Virus record (IMG/VR): IMGVR_UViG_3300031566_000084 | Span: 1 to 45,566 of that record | Length of the DNA: 45,566 bases | From: a virus | Direction: 5' to 3' (one strand) | Shown here: positions 38,188 to 44,106 of the stretch, one piece after another | Layout of the letters: each line of letters begins with the position of its first letter | Numbering within the stretch: the first letter of the stretch is position 1 | The notes under the pieces: model-generated | Seen by the model: the letters and a program-made list of their open reading frames with translations, nothing else | The model's database searches: none | What the model was told of the DNA's origin: nothing | Translations under genes and position numbers: made by a program

Positions 38188-38399
38188 CTTGTCAGCCTCT
38201 TGATTCCAGACTGGAGAGCGTATGCTGCGTTGAGTAAATAACCGTGTGCTGATATGATGGAGACCATCGCATCGCTGCGTTCAAGCCCATTGTCGTTGGT
38301 GCTGGTCTTGAGTTTGCTCCAGACTATTTCCAACTCATCTGCTACAATGTTGATCTGTTTGACCGCGTGATTGAGTGTCCTCTGCTCTTCCTCGTTCAT
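38184..38399 (-). CDS. Helical protein, first gene after P38
   Basis: 71 residues from ATG 38399 (GGGGGAGAAACC upstream). MNEEEQRTLNHAVKQINIVA, LLNAAYALQSGIKRLTR. It is the most promoter-proximal gene of the left-going early block. Function unknown. Confidence 0.65.
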   Translation of the reverse strand: MNEEEQRTLNHAVKQINIVADELEIVWSKLKTSTNDNGLERSDAMVSIISAHGYLLNAAYALQSGIKRLTR

Positions 38400-38438
38400 G
38401 GTTTCTCCCCCGTTTCTCTGTTTCGCTGGCCTACGGCC

Positions 38439-38467
38439 AGTATAGCATAGCAATAGGCCTATGTCAA
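38439..38467 (-). promoter_or_regulatory. Sigma70 promoter P38
   Basis: TTGACA (38467-38462), spacer TAGGCCTATTGCTATGC, TATACT (38444-38439). The spacer has its own palindrome (ATAGGCCTAT), unlike the CATAG type. Confidence 0.82.
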
Positions 38468-39065
38468 TAGTCTATACGTAAATTCTGCGTAAAGACCATT
38501 TGACATATTATACTGCAACATACTGCAAACGACTATACTCGCAGACGTGGGATCGGTGCTTCGTTATGTCAATGAAGCGGTGTGATAGACTACAATATAC
38601 CATAGCCAACTATAAACGCTGATAGCAAATTATGTCAAGTGGCCGAGTCCGTACTACAATAGGCGCAGGACTATGATACTCCACTGGTTACTGTTGGCTA
38701 TCAGATATTGCAGTATTGTATCGTTGGCTGGTGCAAGATTCATCGACAATTCTAGCGTGGAGGGGATTGTAGAGGCTACTCGATATGGTTATGTCTATGA
38801 GGGTGCAAGATTCGTTGCATTGATGGTATCGGTGGTGGGTGCGGGTGGTGGCAGGTGCGGGTGGTGGCAGGTGCGGGTGGTGGCAGGTGCGGGTGGTGGC
38901 AGGTGCGGGTGGTGGCAGGTGCGGGTGGTGGCAGGTGCGGGTGGTGGCAGGTGCGGGTGGTGGCAGGATGGGTCCTCTCCGCTCGAAGGTCGCCCAGACC
39001 ACTAAAATAGTGTCGTTTTCATCGCTCGATGATTTATTGCACGCCCAAACCTACGAAATCCAAAT
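38468..39065. other. Divergent strand-switch region, candidate origin/control region
   Basis: No gene with a ribosome site. Contents: a second possible minus promoter at 38605-38633 (TTGACA, 18-bp spacer, TATAGT), TTATGTCAA twice (38565, 38623) as at 34583 and 34861, an inverted pair CTGATAGC/GCTATCAG (~38611 and ~38696), ACTGCAA repeats near 38513, a direct repeat GGTGCAAGATTC (~38730 and ~38802), and the 16-bp array. Genes run left from here and right from 39123. Confidence 0.7.
38839..38966 (+). repeat. Eight perfect 16-bp tandem repeats, G-rich
   Basis: Eight exact copies of GTGCGGGTGGTGGCAG, back to back. 16 is not a multiple of 3 and there is no coding bias, so it is not a protein repeat. 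G-tracts on the plus strand could form G-quadruplexes; the array could also be iterons. Confidence 0.97.
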
Positions 39066-39094
39066 TTGACAAAAGCACGTCTTTGTGCTATGAT
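39066..39094 (+). promoter_or_regulatory. Sigma70 promoter P39a with AGCAC dyad
   Basis: TTGACA (39066-39071), spacer AAAGCACGTCTTTGTGC, TATGAT (39089-39094). AGCAC and GTGCT are exact inverted repeats across spacer and -10. Confidence 0.9.
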
Positions 39095-39122
39095 ACGATC
39101 AAATGAAAAAGGAGGCAGAGTG

Positions 39123-39371
39123 GTGACTAGAAAAACCGTAATAAAATGTGATGGGCCAGATTGCTTTAGACAATGGTCAGGTGGTGAGGTTGCTTTACTA
39201 CATATCTCAGGAAATATGCTACCCGCAACGAGATTGATAGATAACTCGTCGTTCTCAGGAGACTTTTGTTCTTGGGAATGTTTGGGCTGTTGGGTAGTCC
39301 TTCATAATAAGTCTTGCGCTAATGAGTTGAATCAAGGTATCCAACTGCAATTAAAACTTCTTATGGAGTGA
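39123..39371 (+). CDS. Small Cys-rich protein
   Basis: 82 residues, GTG at 39123 seven bases after GGAGG (GTG at 39120 is too close; the ATG at 39066 lies in the promoter). CDGPDCFRQW and FCSWECLGCW form a probable treble-clef or zinc knuckle. First plus-strand early gene. Function unknown. Confidence 0.65.
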   Translation: MTRKTVIKCDGPDCFRQWSGGEVALLHISGNMLPATRLIDNSSFSGDFCSWECLGCWVVLHNKSCANELNQGIQLQLKLLME

Positions 39372-39445
39372 AAAGTGCTCGATGATTTATTGCACGCGCA
39401 AAAACAAAAACCAAAAAGTATTTATTGCACGCCCAAAACAGCAAT

Positions 39446-39474
39446 TTGACAAAAGCACATCTTTATGTTATCAT
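39446..39474 (+). promoter_or_regulatory. Sigma70 promoter P39b
   Basis: TTGACA (39446-39451), spacer AAAGCACATCTTTATGT, TATCAT (39469-39474). No gene starts before P39c, so its direct product may be a short RNA covering the hairpin at 39497. Confidence 0.75.
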
Positions 39475-39496
39475 TCAAGAGTATGCCATTTCGCCG

Positions 39497-39528
39497 CAAA
39501 GAAGTCGTCGTTTTCGGCGATTTCTTTG
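39497..39528 (+). ncRNA. 14-bp hairpin between two promoters; short RNA or attenuator
   Basis: CAAAGAAG (39497-39504) with TTTCTTTG (39521-39528) and TCGTCG with CGGCGA around a TTTT loop give a 14-bp stem with two G-U pairs. It begins about 16 bases after the expected P39b start and ends four bases before the P39c -35. No long U-run follows. Confidence 0.45.
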
Positions 39529-39531
39529 TAT

Positions 39532-39560
39532 TTGACAAAAGCACGTCTTTGTGGTATAAT
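39532..39560 (+). promoter_or_regulatory. Sigma70 promoter P39c
   Basis: TTGACA (39532-39537), spacer AAAGCACGTCTTTGTGG, consensus TATAAT (39555-39560). Same spacer type as P39a. Drives the membrane-protein gene starting 17 bases downstream. Confidence 0.92.
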
Positions 39561-39577
39561 CTAAAAGGAGATAAATA

Positions 39578-39832
39578 ATGAGATTAAAGACTCGGTGGCA
39601 ACGATGGGAATCTAAACATGAGGTAGAGTTGGGCACTATTGTCTTGGTATCGCTTCTCCTACTTGGCATCTTTGGGTTTTACAGCCTCGGACGTAGTGAA
39701 TTCGAAGACGACCTTCTTAAGGATGGTTATAATATTTCAAGGGATTTATCAAAGCCCGCTGGTGATGGCCGCTACACTATCCAGATATGGCAGGATGATC
39801 AATGGAGCGATGTATCCAGATGTGGTGAATAA
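39578..39832 (+). CDS. Single-pass membrane protein, paralogue of 31405-31632
   Basis: 84 residues, AAAGGAGATAAATA before ATG. Charged N-terminus (RLKTRWQRWESKHE), one membrane helix (GTIVLVSLLLLGIFGFYSLG), then LLKDGYNISRDLSKPAGDGR and IQIWQDDQW, shared with the minus-strand paralogue. Function unknown. Confidence 0.75.
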   Translation: MRLKTRWQRWESKHEVELGTIVLVSLLLLGIFGFYSLGRSEFEDDLLKDGYNISRDLSKPAGDGRYTIQIWQDDQWSDVSRCGE

Positions 39833-39842
39833 GGAGGATTTG

Positions 39843-40067
39843 ATGATGGTGCAGGAAATCGAGAGTACCGATCTTGATAAGATACTAGAGAAAGTGAAGA
39901 GCGCGGCAGCCCTTAATTTACCGTTTGAACTCACAGCGGAAGTGAGTACTATGACGTTTGATTCACGCCAATATTATCGCAGTCTTTTTTACACACTATG
40001 TATAAAGGAAGCTCCACGAGGGGCAATAATTATCACTACAGGTGATAGCTGGCTCGTCAAGGAATAA
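39843..40067 (+). CDS. Hypothetical protein, 74 residues
   Basis: ATG at 39843 (AAGGAGGATTTG upstream; ATG 39846 also possible). MMVQEIESTDLDKILEKVKS then TMTFDSRQYYRSLFYTL. Not recognised. Confidence 0.65.
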   Translation: MMVQEIESTDLDKILEKVKSAAALNLPFELTAEVSTMTFDSRQYYRSLFYTLCIKEAPRGAIIITTGDSWLVKE

Positions 40068-40299
40068 CCCAGGCTCGAATCTGGCCCAAGGATCGCAGGC
40101 TGGGTATGGCCTCACGAACACGAGACTAAGTGGGGCCGATGTAGTGCTGTCGGTGCGGGTAGCTTGCATGCGAGTCCGCAGCCAAAGCACGAGGGGGCCG
40201 CAGCGCAGATGGGCTACGGCGAACGCACGGCGAGAATCTCGTTGAGGTTAATATTCCTATGACACGGGTGGGGGCCAGTGCGTTGGTTGGGGGCACGGT
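40068..40299. other. GC-rich gap with decayed copy of next gene's start
   Basis: Higher G+C than its surroundings and no gene with a ribosome site. ACGAACACGAGACTAAGTGG at ~40111 repeats, with a few changes, ATGAACATGAGACTAAGTGA at 40300, the start of the next gene. In frame it reads T-N-T-R-L-S-G-A against M-N-M-R-L-S-E-A, so an older start region was duplicated and decayed. Confidence 0.6.
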
Positions 40300-40569
40300 A
40301 TGAACATGAGACTAAGTGAGGCCGTGGAAAAAGGGAGAATAATATTGGAAACCGCGCAAGAAAAGAGAAAGAAAATCCTAGTCCGCTTATTGGCCGCACA
40401 CTTTCACGCTATGAATCCTTATGACGAGCGATCCTCCTGTGCTTGCATCGCGCCAGACTGTGCAGAAATCCGTTGTGCTCATTTTTGGGAAAGCCTCTTA
40501 TCCTCTTACACCGCACAAGATTTTCGAAGGATGATTGAATCCTATATGGTGGCTACAAGGAGGACTTAG
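40300..40569 (+). CDS. Hypothetical protein with Cys cluster
   Basis: 89 residues, ATG at 40300 or 40306 with only a weak site. Basic helix (EKRKKILVRLLAAHFHAM), then CACIAPDCAEIRC. Possible metal site. Function unknown. Confidence 0.6.
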   Translation: MNMRLSEAVEKGRIILETAQEKRKKILVRLLAAHFHAMNPYDERSSCACIAPDCAEIRCAHFWESLLSSYTAQDFRRMIESYMVATRRT

Positions 40570-40847
40570 TGCATATCACAGGCTACAGAATACTGACCGA
40601 AAAAGAACGCGACTATGTGACGATTTATTGTCTTTTACGAAAGTATGGAATGTTAAAGGACGAAGTACCAACTTTAACTATTCCTCGCCTTTTAGACGAG
40701 TTGAGGGGCGGTGTACCTTTCGGCGTTATACTTCATCCAGATACACTACTGCAATTCTGCCTTGCCGATACCGATTCACCAAGCTACACCCTTGTCCTCA
40801 GTAAATTACCAGAAAATACCGTAGAACTATTGATAGAAACCAAATGA
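40569..40847 (+). CDS. Hypothetical protein, 92 residues
   Basis: GTG at 40569 overlaps the previous stop (TAGTG), AGGAGG just upstream. ITGYRILTEKERDYVTIYCL, IPRLLDELRGGVPFGVILHP, LVLSKLPENTVELLIETK. Not recognised. Confidence 0.65.
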   Translation: MHITGYRILTEKERDYVTIYCLLRKYGMLKDEVPTLTIPRLLDELRGGVPFGVILHPDTLLQFCLADTDSPSYTLVLSKLPENTVELLIETK

Positions 40848-40930
40848 ACGACGCGAAGTCAGAACCAGTGTTTGATTGTGTGCCAGCACCCTTTATTCAT
40901 GTGGAGTGTATCGTACAATATGAAGCGTAG
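40844..40930 (+). CDS. 28-residue coupled peptide
   Basis: ATG overlaps the previous stop by 4 bp (ATGA); ends TAG at 40930, after the next ATG. MNDAKSEPVFDC then VPAPFIHVECIVQYEA. May serve mainly to couple translation to the next gene. Confidence 0.4.
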   Translation: MNDAKSEPVFDCVPAPFIHVECIVQYEA

Positions 40931-41330
40931 TCTTTGGCGGTTATGGTTGAGGATACTGCGGTCAGCGCGGTGCATTGCGCCCAACTATTGGCGCAAGAGC
41001 TTACGAAGGTATTTGCGCTGGTCTGTGAAGCATGGTTGGGGCGTTGGAAGGATGATGTTGAAGGATAGACAAATTCAAGTTCACAGGTTGGATTTCTCTG
41101 AAAGAGGAACTCCAGAAGAACGAGCTGCTCACAGCATCGAGGTTTACGAATCTCTGAGCAATGCTCGTAAGCAAGCCAACATCCGCTTCGAGGACTGGGA
41201 AGCCGAGAAAATGCGCGACCCAGAGTTCCGTGCTGCCGCCGAGGAACTGGAGCCCGCCTACCAGGTAGCTAGACTGACTCTCCTATTGACTATTAAATTC
41301 AATCCAGATACGGTGAGGGAAATGGGATGA
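40920..41330 (+). CDS. HigA-like antitoxin N-domain protein without HTH (start uncertain)
   Basis: 136 residues if from ATG 40920. Residues 1-44 are very basic and Trp-rich (MKRSLWRLWLRILRSARCIA). The C-terminal ~40 residues (EDWEAEKMRDPEFRAAAEEL-EPAYQVARLTLL) resemble the pre-HTH part of XRE/HigA-type antitoxins, but no HTH follows. An ATG at 41052 right after GGAAGG would give a 92-residue form without the basic part. No toxin is seen beside it. Confidence 0.55.
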   Translation: MKRSLWRLWLRILRSARCIAPNYWRKSLRRYLRWSVKHGWGVGRMMLKDRQIQVHRLDFSERGTPEERAAHSIEVYESLSNARKQANIRFEDWEAEKMRDPEFRAAAEELEPAYQVARLTLLLTIKFNPDTVREMG

Positions 41331-41635
41331 ACTACCTACTCATAACCTTCTCAGATGGCAAGAAATACACAATTCCTGTGCTTGCCCTAGCAGAGGACAT
41401 CGCTAAGTTTTTCGCTAATCCAAGATACTTTCCTAGCGAAAGAACCTATGATGAGATTTTCGATGCCGAACTAAATTATTACTTGCATCATCCAGAAGAT
41501 TTGATCGCCTGGGCTAGCGATATGCCTTGGGTAAAGGTACGCCCAATGCTCGATATTCACGAGACTTCTAGGGCTGTGCTAACTGGTTATCGAAAGGAAT
41601 GGGGGATGGCAAGAAAGGAGATCATCGATTTATGA
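41327..41635 (+). CDS. Hypothetical protein, 102 residues
   Basis: ATG overlaps previous stop (ATGA). MNYLLITFSDGKKYTIPVLA-LAEDIAKFFA, then EIFDAELNYYLHHPEDLIAW and a basic tail. Beta-alpha start like small phage DUFs. Not recognised. Confidence 0.65.
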   Translation: MNYLLITFSDGKKYTIPVLALAEDIAKFFANPRYFPSERTYDEIFDAELNYYLHHPEDLIAWASDMPWVKVRPMLDIHETSRAVLTGYRKEWGMARKEIIDL

Positions 41636-41811
41636 GAAAATCAATTACCCTGCGCGTGAACTCAGAGACTCCTGAAAAATTAGAAAGACTAGCTGAAAGA
41701 TTGCACTTGCTTTCACAGAGAAGTCAAAAAGTAGGAAAGCCAAGTATTTCAAGGTTGCTTGATTTTTTGGCTGACAACTCAGAAAAGGTTATTAAGGCAT
41801 TTGAGTATTAG
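41632..41811 (+). CDS. Ribbon-helix-helix-like DNA-binding protein
   Basis: 59 residues; ATG overlaps previous stop (ATGA). RKSITLRVNSETPEKLERLA is a good RHH beta strand plus helix 1, and VGKPSISRLLDFLADNSEKV fits helix 2. Arc/CopG-type proteins bind short inverted repeats as dimers, so it is a candidate regulator of the dyad promoters in this window. Confidence 0.65.
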   Translation: MRKSITLRVNSETPEKLERLAERLHLLSQRSQKVGKPSISRLLDFLADNSEKVIKAFEY

Positions 41812-42268
41812 TGCCGACGAAATCAAAGAAATTCTGAAAGAACGACATCAACTTCCTCGTTGGATCTGCGTTACCGAGCTTCCTACGACTACTGGCTATC
41901 CACCAGCAGCTCGCTTTAGACCGCTGGAGGCGTTGCGCGTTATTGATGTATTTGCTATGGCCTTGTGGCCATCTCTACACTATGAACGAATTGCCTATGA
42001 GATAAAAATCAATAGAAACGATTGGCTAAAAGAACTCGCAGATCCTAAAAAGCGGGTAAAGGCAATGTCTCTTAGTCATCGATTTTACTTTGTCTTAGCA
42101 CCTAACATCTATAAGGAAGACTCGATTGATGACAACTGTGGAATCCTAGAAGTGAGGAAGGAACATATTAAGGTAATTCATCGAGCGGCTAGACGAAAGA
42201 TAGGAGAAATGTCACAAGATTTTGTAGCTTCATTGGCAAGAAGAATCAAACAAGAATCTTCCATTTGA
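41801..42268 (+). CDS. PD-(D/E)XK-type (MmcB-like) protein
   Basis: 155 residues from TTG 41801 (start uncertain; ATG 41759 lies further inside the previous gene). IDVFAMALWPS, then the E-x-K motif in RIAYEIKINRNDWLKELADP and KKRVKAMSLSHRFYFVLAP match MmcB-like nuclease-fold proteins common in phages. DNA repair or processing is likely. Confidence 0.7.
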   Translation: MSISADEIKEILKERHQLPRWICVTELPTTTGYPPAARFRPLEALRVIDVFAMALWPSLHYERIAYEIKINRNDWLKELADPKKRVKAMSLSHRFYFVLAPNIYKEDSIDDNCGILEVRKEHIKVIHRAARRKIGEMSQDFVASLARRIKQESSI

Positions 42269-42311
42269 GATGCTTTATCTTGGCCGACAACTCAGAAAAG
42301 GTGAATGTAGA

Positions 42312-42395
42312 ATGATCCACTGGGCATGGTTGATCCTAGTGGCACTTATAAGTGCTTGGATAGGGACGTGTGTGGCGGAGGGAAGGATACATTAG
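42312..42395 (+). CDS. 27-residue membrane peptide
   Basis: ATG 42312 with AAAAGGTGAATGTAGA upstream. M-I-H-W-A-W-L-I-L-V-A-L-I-S-A-W-I-G-T-C then VAEGRIH: one membrane helix. Tiny MIHWAWL-type peptides are seen in many phages. The sequence just upstream (GACAACTCAGAAAAGGT) duplicates 41772-41788. Confidence 0.6.
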   Translation: MIHWAWLILVALISAWIGTCVAEGRIH

Positions 42396-42396
42396 G

Positions 42397-42723
42397 ATGC
42401 TAGTTGGTTTTTGTGGACTATTGTTGGCACACCTACTCTATGACTTTCACTGGCAGGGCGCGTTCATTGCCGAAATGAAGGGTAAGAGCTGGTTCCTACT
42501 CGGAGTACATTCGTTAACGTGGGCACTACTTCTCGGAGGCGTGCTACTACATATTAGCGAGCCGCAGTGGTGGATCATACCGTTCTTGGCAGTGAGTCAC
42601 TTCGGCATTGATGCTTGGAAGGCACGGTACACAAAACTGCCGACCCTCGGATGCGCACTTTGGATAGATCAGGTGCTACACCTTGTCACGATGTTCATTG
42701 CAGTGGCGGTAAGTCGTGACTGA
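42397..42723 (+). CDS. DUF3307 membrane protein
   Basis: 108 residues from ATG 42397 (GGAGGGAAGG upstream). LLLAHLLYDFHWQGAFIAEM-KGKSW, WALLLGGVLLHI, LAVSHFGIDAWK and DQVLHLVTMFIAV match DUF3307, a multi-pass membrane family with conserved His/Asp, found in phages. Role unknown. Confidence 0.8.
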   Translation: MLVGFCGLLLAHLLYDFHWQGAFIAEMKGKSWFLLGVHSLTWALLLGGVLLHISEPQWWIIPFLAVSHFGIDAWKARYTKLPTLGCALWIDQVLHLVTMFIAVAVSRD

Positions 42724-42778
42724 AACTACTTGACAATTTCCACGATTTTATAAACAACTTCCCCTGTCCTCCTCGCCT

Positions 42779-42807
42779 GAGACCACCATTCGGTGGTTTC
42801 TTTGTTT
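42779..42807 (+). terminator. Rho-independent terminator
   Basis: 9-bp stem GAGACCACC/GGTGGTTTC (one G-U) with ATTC loop, then TTTGTTT. Ends the early plus-strand operon just before the homing endonuclease. Confidence 0.85.
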
Positions 42808-42834
42808 GCATTTTATAAAGAATTATGCTATAAT
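42806..42834 (+). promoter_or_regulatory. Promoter of the second GIY-YIG gene
   Basis: TTGCAT (42806-42811), 17-bp spacer ending ATGC, TATAAT (42829-42834). The start codon lies only 7 bases after the -10, so the transcript would be leaderless or nearly so. Confidence 0.7.
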
Positions 42835-42841
42835 GGTTAAC

Positions 42842-43633
42842 ATGAACAGTGGCATCTACCAAATCAAAAATACTATAAACGGGAAGTGCTACATCGGTAG
42901 TGCTGTGAATCTTCAGCAAAGGTTGGCAACGCATCTAAGTATGCTACGTCATAGAAATCATTATAATATTTATCTCCAGAGAGCTTTTGACAAAGATGAT
43001 GAGGAAGCATTCATATTTGAAGTCTTAGAGGATGTTGAACCTGAAAATCTGATCAAGCGTGAGCAGTATTACTTTGATACGCTGAATCCTGAATATAATA
43101 TCTCACCAACAGCGGGAAGTACATTTGGAGTTCCATGCAGTGCAGAGGCACGCGCGAGACAGAGTGCAGCGAAAATGGGTGAGCGAAATCCCTTTTATGG
43201 GAGGCATCACAGCGAGGAAACCCGCGCGAGGCAGAGTGCAGCACTGACTGGCAAGCATCCCAACGCAAAAACACTCACGAAAATGAGTGCAGCAACAACT
43301 GGTGAGCGAAATCCCATGTATGGAAGGACTGGTGAGCGAAATCCCAATTATGGAAAGCATCGTAGTGCGGAGACATGCGCGAAAATCAGTGCAGCAAATA
43401 GTGGCGAGCGACATCCCAATTATGGCAAATCTCCTAGTGCAGAGACACGCACGAGGCAAAGTAAAGCAATGATTGGCAGGCATCCTAGTGCTGAGACACG
43501 CGCGAAAATGGGCAGGCCGATGAACGATGAACGAAATCCTATGTATGGCAAATATCATAGTGCAACAACCCGCGCAAAAATTAGTGCCGCACAGAAAGCA
43601 TATTGGCGCAGAAAGCGTGCAGAGGATCAGTAA
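42842..43633 (+). CDS. GIY-YIG homing endonuclease with NUMOD3 repeats
   Basis: 263 residues. SGIYQIKNTINGKCYIGSAV then REQYYFDTLNPEYNISPTAG is the GIY-YIG core; the C-terminal half holds eight or more NUMOD3 repeats (S-A-E-T-R-A-K-x-S-A-A; G-E-R-N-P-M-Y-G-K). Paralogue of the 5371-6057 product: cores share most residues. Start ATG 42842; ATG 42833 lies in the -10. Sits three bases before the small terminase, a usual homing-endonuclease place. Confidence 0.92.
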   Translation: MNSGIYQIKNTINGKCYIGSAVNLQQRLATHLSMLRHRNHYNIYLQRAFDKDDEEAFIFEVLEDVEPENLIKREQYYFDTLNPEYNISPTAGSTFGVPCSAEARARQSAAKMGERNPFYGRHHSEETRARQSAALTGKHPNAKTLTKMSAATTGERNPMYGRTGERNPNYGKHRSAETCAKISAANSGERHPNYGKSPSAETRTRQSKAMIGRHPSAETRAKMGRPMNDERNPMYGKYHSATTRAKISAAQKAYWRRKRAEDQ

Positions 43634-43635
43634 AA

Positions 43636-44106
43636 ATGCACTGGTCGTATAGGCAGCGTCGTTTCCAAGAGTTGCTCACAATTCCAGCGGAGAGCCGACC
43701 AGAGGGTCTTCAAACCGATGAGACGATTGCGAAATCCCTTGGCGTCGCCCTCAATACACTAAAAGGCTGGCGATTGACACCTGGCTGGTGGGAAGCCGTC
43801 TCCGACATCGCCAGCACCTACATCGGGGAACATCTCACTGAAATCTATGAGGCGATGGTCAAGCAGGCATTGACGGGTTCTGTGCAGGCGGCAAAATTCT
43901 GCTTATCCGTACTTGGCTTAGAAAATAGAGAACTCACTCTTAACGTAAAACACTACGAAGATGATCGTCTCGTCGTCTTCCTTCCTGCTGAAAAGGGGCC
44001 TCCAATTATTCGCCCTCTGTTGGAGGCCCCCGCTTTTGAGGATGTCATAGAAGGTAAAGTGCTGGAATCTAAACCTGTGGAAGATGAATTGGTGATCGTA
44101 CTATAA
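43636..44106 (+). CDS. terS: Terminase small subunit
   Basis: 156 residues from ATG 43636. Residues ~22-55 (GLQTDETIAKSLGVALNTLKGW) form the HTH; MVKQALTGSVQAAKFCLSVL follows, as in small terminases of the phBC6A51 type. Recognises packaging sites and recruits the large subunit. TAATG overlap with the next gene supports the assignment. Confidence 0.85.
   Translation: MHWSYRQRRFQELLTIPAESRPEGLQTDETIAKSLGVALNTLKGWRLTPGWWEAVSDIASTYIGEHLTEIYEAMVKQALTGSVQAAKFCLSVLGLENRELTLNVKHYEDDRLVVFLPAEKGPPIIRPLLEAPAFEDVIEGKVLESKPVEDELVIVL

Larger units (their letters stand above)
39023..39439 (+). repeat. Three copies of TTTATTGCACGC-CAAA element flanking a small gene
   Basis: CGATGATTTATTGCACGC followed by CAAA occurs at 39027-39048 and 39379-39402; TTTATTGCACGCCCAAAAC at 39421-39439. 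Copies 1 and 3 each sit just before a promoter of the AAAGCAC type. The gene at 39123-39371 therefore lies between direct repeats. Confidence 0.9.

Noticed and set aside
38839-38966. CRISPR array
   Set aside because: Units are back to back with no spacers, and no cas genes are present (the RecB/Cas4-like nuclease lies in a replication operon).
38673-39005. Open frames on both strands across the 16-bp repeats
   Set aside because: A 16-bp unit without stops keeps all frames open; composition is pure repeat and no good start site exists.
40240-40258. AGGTTAATATTCCT, as in a conserved part of 23S rRNA
   Set aside because: Only 14 bases match; flanking sequence does not follow 23S rRNA, so chance is likely.
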